From Sinomicrobium kalidii (GTDB lineage Bacteria > Bacteroidota > Bacteroidia > Flavobacteriales > Flavobacteriaceae): a stretch of DNA of 64,000 bases. Below the pieces are notes generated by a model that worked only from the letters and a program-made list of their open reading frames with translations, was not told the DNA's origin and searched no databases. The translations under genes were made by a program, and so were the position numbers. Numbering within the stretch: position 1 is the stretch's first letter; each line of letters opens with the position of its first letter. Shown here one piece after another: positions 1 to 7,531 of the stretch. The stretch spans positions 4,198,501 through 4,262,500 of the forward strand of contig NZ_CP089211.1 of the NCBI RefSeq assembly GCF_021183825.1, given 5' to 3'.

Positions 1-40
1 AATTAGCTTTAGGGTGGCGCAAATTATTCGAGATATCCAC

Positions 41-946
41 TTATGATGTCATAGTGATATATAATGGTCTGAGAAAATCAACAAGCTCTTCCTTGTTTCT
101 TTGTGGAAGTTCCAGTTTTTTGTAAATATTGGAAACGTGTTTACTAAAAGTTTTATCATTGATATGAATAGATGCACTCAATTGCTGGTATGTATATTTA
201 GGGTTTTCAATAATGAGCATTGCTATTTCTTTCTCTCTGTCAGTAAGTTTGTCGAACAAAGGTAATCTTGGATTTTTAGATAAGTTCTTTTCAGGAATTC
301 TCGATTTCTGATTCATAGAGGTTATATAGGCGATTGTCAAAAAAATATGCCCCATACTAAAACTTGTATGTTCGATAGGTTGATTATCGCCGAAAATAAT
401 GATAACGGCAGGCAATGACATTAGGCATACAGCTCCTCCCATTCCGCATATCCCCCTTATAGTTTGATAATTATTTTTTTGAAACCTCAATCTTTTGATG
501 AGAATGACAAATACATTTACGACAATCGTTATGGTCAAAAGAAGAGGGACTAATAAGAACAAGTTTCTTGATAAATTCAAATCATCGGTAATACTATATG
601 GAATGACAAATAAAAAAATAAAGTCAAGAACAGCTATATACAAAACTGGCCTCATACTTATAATTCGAGGAGGCTTAATTTTGTATTCTGTATAGATATA
701 ATAAAGAAGATAAAGAGCACAAGCAATTCCCACAGTAAAGGCTATATAGTCTTGGGATAACCTATTAATTCCCAATTTTTCATCTGGAATAAGTCCTGAC
801 GTAATGTTGTAGGAAAGAAATAAAAATGTTAATAAGACAAAACGGAATTTGGAAGGATTGTTTTTTTGGAGCAATAAAAAAATCAACAATAGGCTCTCAA
901 TAACAATAAAAATAAAGGTTAGTTGATGGATTTGGGTTCTGAACAT
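41..946 (-). CDS. Membrane-anchored LuxR-type transcriptional regulator
   Basis: The N-terminal 220 residues form six or seven hydrophobic segments. They are followed by a C-terminal LuxR/GerE helix-turn-helix (about residues 235-295, starting LTDREKEIAMLI, with the recognition-helix region INDKTFSKHVSNIYKKL). This is a one-component architecture common in Flavobacteriia: a membrane sensor domain fused directly to the DNA-binding domain, with no receiver domain. The ligand is unknown. It starts 3 bases after the stop of the upstream acetyltransferase, so the two are probably cotranscribed. Family assignment of the HTH is firm; the role is inferred. Confidence 0.8.
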   Translation of the reverse strand: MFRTQIHQLTFIFIVIESLLLIFLLLQKNNPSKFRFVLLTFLFLSYNITSGLIPDEKLGINRLSQDYIAFTVGIACALYLLYYIYTEYKIKPPRIISMRPVLYIAVLDFIFLFVIPYSITDDLNLSRNLFLLVPLLLTITIVVNVFVILIKRLRFQKNNYQTIRGICGMGGAVCLMSLPAVIIIFGDNQPIEHTSFSMGHIFLTIAYITSMNQKSRIPEKNLSKNPRLPLFDKLTDREKEIAMLIIENPKYTYQQLSASIHINDKTFSKHVSNIYKKLELPQRNKEELVDFLRPLYITMTS

Positions 947-949
947 GGT

Positions 950-1528
950 TTATCTTTTTAAAAAATATAACGGGTAGTCTAATTCATGGGTTTCTTTAAT
1001 AATTTTAAATCCAAATTTTTTATACAACTTTAAATTAGAATTGGTAGTAGTTTCAATAATAATCGGTAGGTCATTATCCTTATAATATTCAAACGCCTCT
1101 TGTATAAGTCGTACTCCGGTTCCTCTTCCCCAATGTTCACTTTTTACAGCCATTATCCAAGGATGAATATGTGGTTCTTTGGGATGGTATTTTTTTAAGG
1201 CATTTTCTCGCTTTAAAACCTTATATACATTTTCAATTCCAATACAACAAAAAGCAAGCTTTATATCCCAAAATACAGTATTAAAAGTAAGCATCTTCTT
1301 ACGATGGTACTGTAGAAGAATCACCCCTTTTTCATTGTCTGATATAAGAATGTCTCCAAATTTTAAGGCATTATAAAACATATACTCCATAAGGATCTTT
1401 AATCTATGATTACGGTGTTTGTCTTGTTTTACAACGAAATTAATGGAATTAGGGATTTTTATAGGCTTAAATGCTGAGCATAAAATTCCAACAACCAAAT
1501 CTTTGTCTTCCTTTATTGCTTTTCTCAT
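950..1528 (-). CDS. GNAT-family N-acetyltransferase
   Basis: A 192-residue protein with the GNAT acetyl-CoA-binding region near residues 128-145 (MAVKSEHWGRGTGVRLIQEA, a Q/RxxGxG/A-type loop) and the usual C-terminal strand around LYKKFGFKIIKETHEL. The substrate cannot be read from sequence. It is the first gene of a two-gene unit with the LuxR-type regulator that follows on the minus strand. The fold call is good; substrate and pathway are unknown. Confidence 0.8.
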   Translation of the reverse strand: MRKAIKEDKDLVVGILCSAFKPIKIPNSINFVVKQDKHRNHRLKILMEYMFYNALKFGDILISDNEKGVILLQYHRKKMLTFNTVFWDIKLAFCCIGIENVYKVLKRENALKKYHPKEPHIHPWIMAVKSEHWGRGTGVRLIQEAFEYYKDNDLPIIIETTTNSNLKLYKKFGFKIIKETHELDYPLYFLKR

Positions 1529-1865
1529 TAAAATGATTTTTCAACGCTGAAATATAGCAAGTTTATTAAAAACTAAGAAGAAAAATTTTTTTAGAGAGTA
1601 AGAAAATAATGTGACCCTTAAATATCTCGGAACAATTTGTGGTTGGTTAGCCACTTGTTTCGGTTTAAATTGTGCCACTATGAAGCCGTGATAACGGTTC
1701 GGTCACTCCGAAATATCCAACTTTCCCCTAAAATTGTGAAGTTTACAATGAAGAACGGAACTTGCATCCGTTCGCCACCGCTTTCGATACAAGTGTTACA
1801 AATGCTTTTTTACGATAAGAGGGTCGTTTCCGGTGAGTTTAAACAAAATCTGGTTGTCAAAAAAA
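1529..1865. other. Gene-free stretch with one copy of a degenerate repeat
   Basis: No convincing gene. An 84-codon open frame on the plus strand (1637-1891) has no recognisable domain and overlaps the ParE gene, so I do not call it. The segment 1785-1835 contains a copy of a degenerate repeat (core ACAAATGCTTTTTTACGATA) that recurs at about 2531-2570 and 2800-2850. Confidence 0.5.
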
Positions 1866-2156
1866 TTACAAAGTTTCGGTATCGGCTTTAGTACATACTA
1901 TATTAAGGATGTATACAATTCCCTTTTGTTCTTTGTAAAGTATTTTATAGTCCCGAACGATTATCCTTCGGTACTCTTTAAATATTTCATCCTGCTGGTA
2001 TTGTTCGGCAAATACAATTTCTTTGGAAGTACCAATAATATCTTTTCTAACAATTCTTCTTGCAGAAGGAATGTCTTTATATCTATAATCTAAAATAGCG
2101 TTGAGAGATTCCCTGGCTTGCCTTGTCCAGACCACCTGGGTTATTTTGCCAGTCAT
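1866..2156 (-). CDS. RelE/ParE-family toxin
   Basis: A 96-residue basic protein with the ParE/RelE pattern: N-terminal VVWTRQARESLNAILDYR, a central FKEYRRIIVRDYKILYKEQ strand pair and C-terminal VYILNIVCTK. ParE toxins act on gyrase and RelE toxins on ribosome-bound mRNA; the sequence alone does not decide which. The ATG overlaps the stop codon of the preceding antitoxin by one base (TAATG), a translational coupling typical of toxin-antitoxin operons. Confidence 0.85.
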   Translation of the reverse strand: MTGKITQVVWTRQARESLNAILDYRYKDIPSARRIVRKDIIGTSKEIVFAEQYQQDEIFKEYRRIIVRDYKILYKEQKGIVYILNIVCTKADTETL

Positions 2157-2395
2157 TAACTTTCTTCTTGTTCAAATTCATCAGCCGATATGTAATCCCC
2201 TTTATCTATCTGGGCTTCTGCAGTATCCAATGCCATTTTGTATTCCTGGCGCGTCATTGGAGTCCCATCCGGATGGTAAGCAACAACCTCATTCTTGAAA
2301 TATCCTTCATAAAGTGCATCTACCATTTGTAAAAACCGTATATCTACGGTCTTTATGGATTGTTTCCACTTTTCTCTTAACTCTAATGCTCCCAT
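2156..2395 (-). CDS. Antitoxin partner of the ParE-like toxin
   Basis: A 79-residue acidic protein that precedes and overlaps the toxin gene by one base. It begins MGALELREKW with an amphipathic helix, then a YHPDGTPMTRQEYKMAL segment and an acidic tail, the layout of short Bacteroidota antitoxins paired with ParE. I chose the ATG at 2395; an in-frame TTG at 2416 would add seven residues. The antitoxin call rests mainly on gene order, overlap and size. Confidence 0.7.
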   Translation of the reverse strand: MGALELREKWKQSIKTVDIRFLQMVDALYEGYFKNEVVAYHPDGTPMTRQEYKMALDTAEAQIDKGDYISADEFEQEES

Positions 2396-2530
2396 AATAC
2401 TAATATTATATACCAAATATACGGCATTTTAAGGATTTCTCCTCTACGCAATGTATTTTCTTTTTTGGCATGTTGCTGTAAATCTCAAAAAAAAAACGGA
2501 TTGTAAACGAGGTAGTTACATTCTTTTATA

Positions 2531-2555
2531 GTGTTTTTACAAGCGCTCTTATACG
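2531..2555 (+). repeat. Degenerate repeat abutting the tRNA-Leu fragment
   Basis: The sequence TTTTTACAAGCGCTCTTATA before the tRNA fragment resembles copies at 1790-1830 and 2805-2845, which share a CAAATGCTTTTTTACG core. It replaces the 5' half of the tRNA gene. It may be the end of an integrated element or an integrase arm-binding site; this is inference from similarity and position. Confidence 0.4.
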
Positions 2556-2610
2556 ATAGACTTAGGATCAAGTGCCGAAAGGCGTAGGGGTTCGACTCCC
2601 TTCAGCCGCA
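2556..2610 (+). tRNA. 3' half of a tRNA-Leu(UAG) gene (truncated)
   Basis: From the anticodon loop CTTAGGA (anticodon TAG) the sequence continues through a 3' anticodon stem, a class II variable arm GTGCCGAAAGGC, a T-arm AGGGGTTCGACTCCCTT and an acceptor strand CAGCCGCA ending in discriminator A. No matching 5' acceptor (GCGGCTG), D-arm or 5' anticodon stem lies upstream, so the gene is only a half. Tyrosine recombinases often cross over in tRNA anticodon loops and leave such 3' halves at one end of an inserted element. Confidence 0.75.
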
Positions 2611-2636
2611 CTTTAATTTTTCTTCATTAAATGTTA

Positions 2637-2667
2637 AAAGTCTCTCCGAAAAGAGGGGCTTTTTTTA
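2637..2667 (+). terminator. Rho-independent terminator after the tRNA fragment
   Basis: A short stem (CTCT / AGAG, extended by outer AG/CT) around CCGAAA is followed by a run of eight T. It sits 26 bases after the tRNA end, as expected for the original tRNA gene's terminator. Confidence 0.6.
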
Positions 2668-2799
2668 TGGGGGTACAACATTTATGGATCAAGGTCAAAA
2701 GTTGTGGAGTAAAGGTGGATGTTAGATGTGAGATTTCCTTTTTGAATACACTTTTAATTGGAATGGAATTTCGTTTCAAGTTGCGTTTAGCTTGTTTTG

Positions 2800-2850
2800 G
2801 CAAGTTTTTGCAAATGCTTTTTTACGTAGATAGGGGTATCGTTTTCACAG
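2800..2850 (+). repeat. Third copy of the degenerate repeat
   Basis: The segment shares CAAATGCTTTTTTACG with 1790-1830 and aligns with 2531-2570. The three copies bracket the toxin-antitoxin pair and the tRNA half. The rest of 2668-2887 shows no convincing gene. Confidence 0.4.
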
Positions 2851-2887
2851 TGCTCAGAACACGGACCAGTAGGAGGGATCAAATATA

Positions 2888-4381
2888 TTATTTGTACAGG
2901 AAACCTTCATTTATTTCCTTTTCCAATTGCCTTATTTTTGATGGATAACTGGCTTGTGGGTTAACAACCTTTCCATTTTCATTGACCAGTAAATACCGGG
3001 GGTAGGTGAAAGCGCCATTGTTCCCAAATTTATCGATGATATTTGTAACCAGTGTGTTATTTGCCAGGATATGTAATCCTTCCAAATCATAGAATTGTAT
3101 CATTTCCTTCCACACCTTTTCCGTACTGTTCCTTCCTTCACATATGTAAAGTGCTGTAATATCTTTGGATTTTAATAATTCTCCCAACTTTTCCTTATTC
3201 TCAAACTCCTTTTTGCAAGGACCGCACCACGTTCCCCAAATATCCACATAAATCTTTTTGCCACTTAGCTGTTTTATTAACTCATCGAATGTGTTGACAT
3301 TTTCGTAGTTCTTAACAACTTGCACTTTTTTATTTGGTTGATTGTTTTCCAGTTTTTTGTGGAAATCAATAATCGGTTGTATGGACGAATGCAGGTATGT
3401 ATTATAAGGACTATCGGGATATTCGTTTTTGAAACTTTCATACATTTCGATTATTTCCTTTGAGTTGTCTTTGGTCTGCCAACTTTCCAGGAAGATGTAG
3501 GAAGCTAAATAATATTCAAGTTCTTTGCCTTCAAGATATTTCTTGGGTTCAACAATATTATATTTTAATCTTTTGTCGGTTTCATACATTTTTGCCATAT
3601 CCTTCGGATCAGGCTTTTCTGAAGCGTATCGGGCATACCATACGGAATTATAGACTAAAGCATAAAACCAGGGGGAACGGGCAGTATCAGATCCATTCAG
3701 TTTTGATATTCCGACTTTTTCGTCCCAAAAGTTCTTGAGTTTTTCTATTTTTCTTTTATCTTTTTTGTTAAGATGCTTTCGCAGGAGCATAGTGGCTAGT
3801 CCGGTTTCCAGTGCGGAATAATATACTTTTCGGTCTAATACTGCTAAATCATAGAAGTCTTTTGAAATTTCATTTTTTTCCAATAATTCACCGAATCTGG
3901 AAATCTCCTTTTCTTTAAGAGTATCCATCTTGGAGGATATTTCTAAAGGAATTGAGTCCTTATAAAATTCATTTAAGCCCATCATATAAAAATCCGGAGC
4001 TGGTAACGTATTATAAAAGTTTTGTGCAATACTGTCTTTAGAAATAACAAGAAACTTTTTTTGATTTGTTTTCAGTTCAAATTTAATGTCGTAGGCCTTC
4101 CCAGGTTCGACCAACAAAACACCACCAGCTTTTCCGGGAACATACATGGTTACAAATGATGGTTTTTCAATGTCCATTTTTATTTGAAATGCTCCTGTAG
4201 AGTCAATTGTTATGGATTTTTTATCGCCATAAAACCATTTGCCTTCAATGGGGCTTGTGTATTCAATTTTTCCCGAATGTTTTCCATCGATTTTTCCATT
4301 TATGATGATTCCTTTCTCTTTTTTAGAACAACCGATAAATCCCAATATCAGGAATGCTAATATGATTTTCTTTACTCTCAT
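2888..4381 (-). CDS. TlpA-family thioredoxin-like lipoprotein
   Basis: A 497-residue protein with a lipoprotein signal (MRVKKIILAFLILGFIGCSK). It has an N-terminal DUF4369-like beta domain (about 25-120), a helical middle region and a C-terminal thioredoxin fold with the catalytic site WCGPC near residue 382 and the cis-Pro region FTYPRYLLV. Such proteins are membrane-anchored periplasmic thiol-disulfide oxidoreductases. No redox partner gene is adjacent; the neighbours are remnants and regulators. Confidence is high for the fold, low for the substrate. Confidence 0.88.
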   Translation of the reverse strand: MRVKKIILAFLILGFIGCSKKEKGIIINGKIDGKHSGKIEYTSPIEGKWFYGDKKSITIDSTGAFQIKMDIEKPSFVTMYVPGKAGGVLLVEPGKAYDIKFELKTNQKKFLVISKDSIAQNFYNTLPAPDFYMMGLNEFYKDSIPLEISSKMDTLKEKEISRFGELLEKNEISKDFYDLAVLDRKVYYSALETGLATMLLRKHLNKKDKRKIEKLKNFWDEKVGISKLNGSDTARSPWFYALVYNSVWYARYASEKPDPKDMAKMYETDKRLKYNIVEPKKYLEGKELEYYLASYIFLESWQTKDNSKEIIEMYESFKNEYPDSPYNTYLHSSIQPIIDFHKKLENNQPNKKVQVVKNYENVNTFDELIKQLSGKKIYVDIWGTWCGPCKKEFENKEKLGELLKSKDITALYICEGRNSTEKVWKEMIQFYDLEGLHILANNTLVTNIIDKFGNNGAFTYPRYLLVNENGKVVNPQASYPSKIRQLEKEINEGFLYK

Positions 4382-4664
4382 TTTTTTATTGTGTGTGCAT
4401 CACTTCTATGTGAAAGGCCCACTATTTCCCCTTGTATAGCATCTAATTGATTTTGTTTTAAACCAGTTGGAGGAAAAATAGGTTGTCCATAAGCTTCTTT
4501 TATTCCGATGATGATGTAACCGCCTCCCCAATTGTGTAAATCGTTGGCAAAGGCACACATGGAATGAATAACGTCTCAGGGTTCCAACCCTGTTTAAATT
4601 CGAGGCGTTCCCACTCCATGGTGGCTCTATGCACCAGGTCTGCTATATTAATAGGTAACCCCAT
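4378..4664 (-). pseudogene. Frameshifted, truncated AlbA_2/Schlafen-like domain gene
   Basis: From an ATG at 4664 one frame reads [20 protein letters not shown] then [10 protein letters not shown]. The homologous continuation [20 protein letters not shown] is in another frame starting just before 4560. Together they match the start of AlbA_2 (divergent AAA-4) proteins, whose hallmark is [14 protein letters not shown] followed by [18 protein letters not shown]. The frame change near 4575 and a stop after about 90 residues, where intact members run to 400 or more, mark a decayed gene. Its 3' end overlaps the start of the thioredoxin lipoprotein gene by four bases. Confidence 0.7.
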
Positions 4665-4774
4665 TTAAAATGGCTTTTTCATTTGTTGCTTTATTCTTTC
4701 CCTTTTTGTAACATGGTTGATTATGTCGTTCATTTTCTTTATATACATCTTCAAGGGATAACCTTTTTTCGACA

Positions 4775-5173
4775 CTATTTATTTTTCAAAACATCCATAA
4801 GTTCTTTACGGGCAATCTCCAATTGCCGTTCAAACATCTCGATAGTTTCTTTCAAAGGATTATTTACAGTCTCAATATTTGCTGCAATGTTAGTCGCTGA
4901 AACACCACTGTTTTCGTAGAAATTGTTTGTGTTGTAAAGAACCTTTTCTTCGCTGAAGTCTCTCAATCCTTCAAACGTCACTTCTAGAGCTTCGGCAACT
5001 TCATTTAGCTTTTCATCACTAATGTTTTCAGATTGTTCTAACTTAGAAACAGCCTGTTTTGTTATGCCCATTCTATCCCCTAAATCAGATTGGGTCCAGC
5101 CTCGAAGTTTTCTAACCTTTTCTACTTTTCGTCCTCGATGTAGAGTTAAAGTATTTGTTATAGTGTCAGACAT
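4775..5173 (-). CDS. XRE-family helix-turn-helix regulator
   Basis: A 132-residue protein with a Cro/C1-type HTH at about residues 15-70 (RGWTQSDLGDRMGITKQAVS, then KLEQSE and VAEALEV) and a C-terminal charged helix (ETIEMFERQLEIARKELMD). A DNA-binding regulator whose target is not visible. It lies 12 bases downstream of a related gene of the same architecture, so the pair probably forms one operon produced by duplication. Confidence 0.85.
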   Translation of the reverse strand: MSDTITNTLTLHRGRKVEKVRKLRGWTQSDLGDRMGITKQAVSKLEQSENISDEKLNEVAEALEVTFEGLRDFSEEKVLYNTNNFYENSGVSATNIAANIETVNNPLKETIEMFERQLEIARKELMDVLKNK

Positions 5174-5185
5174 AAGTCCTTAATT

Positions 5186-5587
5186 TTATTTATTACCAAA
5201 ATTTTTAAGTATTTCCACTTTTTCTTTCTCGCTAGCCAATAAGCGTTCATAAAGTTCAACAACTACTTTCTCATTAGAATTAAAAACTTGATGAATACCA
5301 TGTGAATTTTCCTTTATTTCTACATTTTCCAATTTATTATTAATGTTATAAAGGGCATAATTTTCATCAAAGGTTTTAATCAACTCTGGTGTTACACTTA
5401 ATGCTTCAGCAATCTTTAATAATTTTTTTTCATCAACATCCTCAGAGTTTTCAATTTCAGAAATCTCGGGTTGAGGAATATCTGTTTCTGCCGACAAAGC
5501 CTCTTGTTTAATTCCTTTAAGGTTCCGAAGTATTCTAATATTTCGGCCAATGTGGGGTCTTTTTGGTTGTAAATCAATCTTTGTCAT
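5186..5587 (-). CDS. XRE-family helix-turn-helix regulator (tandem paralogue)
   Basis: A 133-residue protein with the same layout as its downstream neighbour: HTH (LKGIKQEALSAETDIPQPEI) at residues 22-75, a middle segment with FDENYALYNINN, and a C-terminal helix rich in Glu and Lys (ERLLASEKEKVEILKN). The paralogues share LYN-N in the linker. The turn sequence ETDIPQPEISEIE differs from the neighbour's MGITKQAVSKLE, so their operators probably differ. Confidence 0.83.
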   Translation of the reverse strand: MTKIDLQPKRPHIGRNIRILRNLKGIKQEALSAETDIPQPEISEIENSEDVDEKKLLKIAEALSVTPELIKTFDENYALYNINNKLENVEIKENSHGIHQVFNSNEKVVVELYERLLASEKEKVEILKNFGNK

Positions 5588-6215
5588 AATAATGATAGTT
5601 TATTCAAATATATAAAAGTCAACCTAAAAAACATAGAAATCAACCTTTAAAATTAATTTTATTCGCATTTATTCGTTTCCTTTGCTTTAAGAACCAACCA
5701 AAGCAGTCAAACAATGGTTTACTATTTAAGGAACATTCTAATCACTACATTTTACCTGTTATTTAGAAAAAAACCTAAAAATCCTATATAACAGTTATCC
5801 TTAAATAGTCAATTTTAAGCAACGGTAATTTGCTATTCACTTTACGAAAATTCAACTACAAACCGGTAATGATTTGTAAGCAGTTATTGGCAAGATAGAA
5901 GATTTCATGCGGATCAGCCAATAATGTCACCTGATTAACACTTGTACGAAGCTCACGCCCGGGGATTCGGTAGTTTAAAAGTATAAGCCACAGGTTGGCT
6001 GGTAGGATAACAACCCGTGGCTTGCTACCGGATTCAACAAAATATAATAGCCCCAATAAACCTGCTAAAAAAACGATAGTGTAGACCAACGACAAACACT
6101 TCCTTTTGGGGTAGTTCCTGTATGATATATACGGGAATGGGGGAAACTGCCCGTTCTTGTTCTGCGGGCAGGTTTGTCGTGCACTATCGGTATAACAAAC
6201 AGGAAAATGAACCCT
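5588..6215. other. Gene-free leader region with several hairpins
   Basis: No supported gene; the long minus-strand frame here is mostly antisense to the next gene and lacks domains. Visible structure includes AAGCCAC/GTGGCTT (about 5984-6020), ACGACAAAC/GTTTGTCGT (about 6091-6180) and a tight hairpin CTGCCCG/CGGGCAG (6147-6171) ending 45 bases before the following start codon. This may be a structured mRNA leader. Confidence 0.4.
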
Positions 6216-6599
6216 ATGAAAACTGCTGAACAAAAAAGAACCGGCACTTCCGAAAGACCAGGACCGGATACCGATGAGATCCTCCGGGAAATCGAAGCTT
6301 TTATAAAGAAGAAGTTTTCCGGGCGGGACCACCACCGGAACACGCGTTATTACCAGGCCAATTTCGCGGTAGACGGTCCCGCGGATATGCTGATCACGAT
6401 GTCGGCACTTATTAAAGTATGTATCATGGCCTTGGAACGCGCCGGTAACGGTGGATACTCAAAACTTATTCCACAACCGCATATCACAGTACAGACCGCA
6501 CTGGAGTTTATCCTGCAATTGGCACCTTTTGATGAAATAAAATGCCTCGAAAGCATTTTGGAAGTCTACAGGGGTACCGAGGAAACCCCGGGGAAATAA
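6216..6599 (+). CDS. Small protein of unknown family, paralogue 1 of 3
   Basis: A 127-residue cytosolic-looking protein, no signal peptide. Core motif YYQANFAVDGPADMLITMSA then LIKVCIMALE, and a C-terminal TALEFILQLAPFDEIKCLE. The two following genes repeat this pattern: a short beta pair, a methionine-rich strand, then L(I/L)xxC(I/M)(V/M)A and a helix ending in a Leu-rich motif. I chose ATG 6216 because AGGA at 6201-6204 is 11 bases upstream; ATG 6207 and an upstream in-frame start at 6174 are alternatives. I do not recognise the family. It heads a co-directional series that leads into susC. Confidence 0.6.
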   Translation: MKTAEQKRTGTSERPGPDTDEILREIEAFIKKKFSGRDHHRNTRYYQANFAVDGPADMLITMSALIKVCIMALERAGNGGYSKLIPQPHITVQTALEFILQLAPFDEIKCLESILEVYRGTEETPGK

Positions 6600-6616
6600 C
6601 CCCTAAAACACTTGCA

Positions 6617-6994
6617 ATGAATCATAAAGACCAGATATTCGACGAATTACAACGCATGGGGCCCTCCCATTTTGAAAAGCTAAAATATAACCCCGTAGGT
6701 AGCGATGATTTTACGGTAGAAATTCCACAAATGGGCTACCTGAAACTCATGTGTACCATTTCGGATTTGTTGAAACTCTGTATTGTAGCCACAGATGAAG
6801 ACGGTTATGTCAACTCTTCCTATGTGACCAATTTAAACGCCAGTGTTAACCATACCCTGGAACTTATCCTGCAATTATTGCCTATACACGAAGCCGCGTT
6901 CCTGGATGAAGTATGGCCCTATTTCGGGGAAGAGGTTCAGGAGAAAGGTAAAGAAAAGAATGCTGATCAAAACGAACAGGAATCACCCGAATAA
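6617..6994 (+). CDS. Small protein of unknown family, paralogue 2 of 3
   Basis: A 125-residue protein (start ATG 6617, MNHKDQIFDEL) aligned with its neighbours through FTVEIPQMGYLKLMCTISDL then LKLCIVATDE and NHTLELILQLLPIHEAAFLD. An acidic/lysine tail follows. It starts 17 bases after the previous stop. No catalytic motif, membrane segment or signal is visible. Conservation of a single buried-looking Cys in the LxxLCI motif across all three copies suggests one fold. Confidence 0.6.
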   Translation: MNHKDQIFDELQRMGPSHFEKLKYNPVGSDDFTVEIPQMGYLKLMCTISDLLKLCIVATDEDGYVNSSYVTNLNASVNHTLELILQLLPIHEAAFLDEVWPYFGEEVQEKGKEKNADQNEQESPE

Positions 6995-7014
6995 AAAATT
7001 ACAGGAAGAATAGT

Positions 7015-7368
7015 ATGAAACCCAATGAAGCAGCATTATTAAGAAGGTTAAAGAAAGGGGCGAAGGACTACCATCCAACTTTGAGTCCGCATTCCCTGTT
7101 AAGAGGAAAATACCAGGTTAATTTTTTCTATATGGAAGATCATATGGAACTCATGTTCACTGTCCGATCCCTGCTTAATGTCTGTATCATGGCTATTGAT
7201 CCTGAACAGCTGTCGGAAAGACCTTCACGCAGCAAGCAGGAAACCTATATCCGCCAGGTTCTTGTTGTGATGAACAGGTTGACTCCTAAAGGAGAGGAGG
7301 GGCTATTGGATGATATCAACCGGTATTTCCGGGAAGAAGGGTTTAGAAAAAATACGGATAAAAAATAA
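7015..7368 (+). CDS. Small protein of unknown family, paralogue 3 of 3
   Basis: A 117-residue protein with the shared core YQVNFFYMEDHMELMFTVRS then LLNVCIMAID and a C-terminal QVLVVMNRLTPKGEEGLLDD. An RBS-like AGGAAG lies 9 bases before the ATG. It is the last of three tandem copies. A strong hairpin follows at 7438-7483, so the trio may be transcriptionally separable from susC. Confidence 0.6.
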   Translation: MKPNEAALLRRLKKGAKDYHPTLSPHSLLRGKYQVNFFYMEDHMELMFTVRSLLNVCIMAIDPEQLSERPSRSKQETYIRQVLVVMNRLTPKGEEGLLDDINRYFREEGFRKNTDKK

Positions 7369-7432
7369 CTAACGCTCAAATAGTAATCATTAACAACGTT
7401 TGCCTATGCCAAACAAGAAATAACTACCAATA

Positions 7433-7484
7433 AAAAAGCCTCCCGAAAGTCAGGTTCCCCAACCTATACAGACTTCAGGAGGCC
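7433..7484. terminator. Long hairpin between the small-gene trio and susC
   Basis: GCCTCC/GGAGGC and inner GAAAGTC/GACTTC and GGTT/AACC pairs form an interrupted stem of about 20 pairs. An A6 run precedes it on the plus strand, so read on the minus strand it is a hairpin plus T-run. On the plus strand it lies in the susC leader about 50 bases before the start codon. It could be an attenuator, an RNA-stability element or an opposing terminator. Confidence 0.5.
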
Positions 7485-7531
7485 TTAGAGGGCCTAATTA
7501 AAGGAATGTTTATTAAAAACAGTATAAAGTT

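Noticed and set aside
1637..1891. 84-codon plus-strand frame, and a 105-codon frame at 2631-2948 sharing LQMLFY
   Set aside because: The shared peptide comes from the degenerate DNA repeat; neither has a domain and each overlaps a real gene.
2500..2610. Complete tRNA-Leu gene
   Set aside because: No 5' acceptor strand, D-arm or matching anticodon 5' stem can be found.
5856..6335. 159-codon minus-strand frame upstream of and overlapping the first small paralogue
   Set aside because: No domain or signal, composition rich in Ser/Pro/Gly as in antisense frames, and it overlaps the better-supported plus-strand gene family member.
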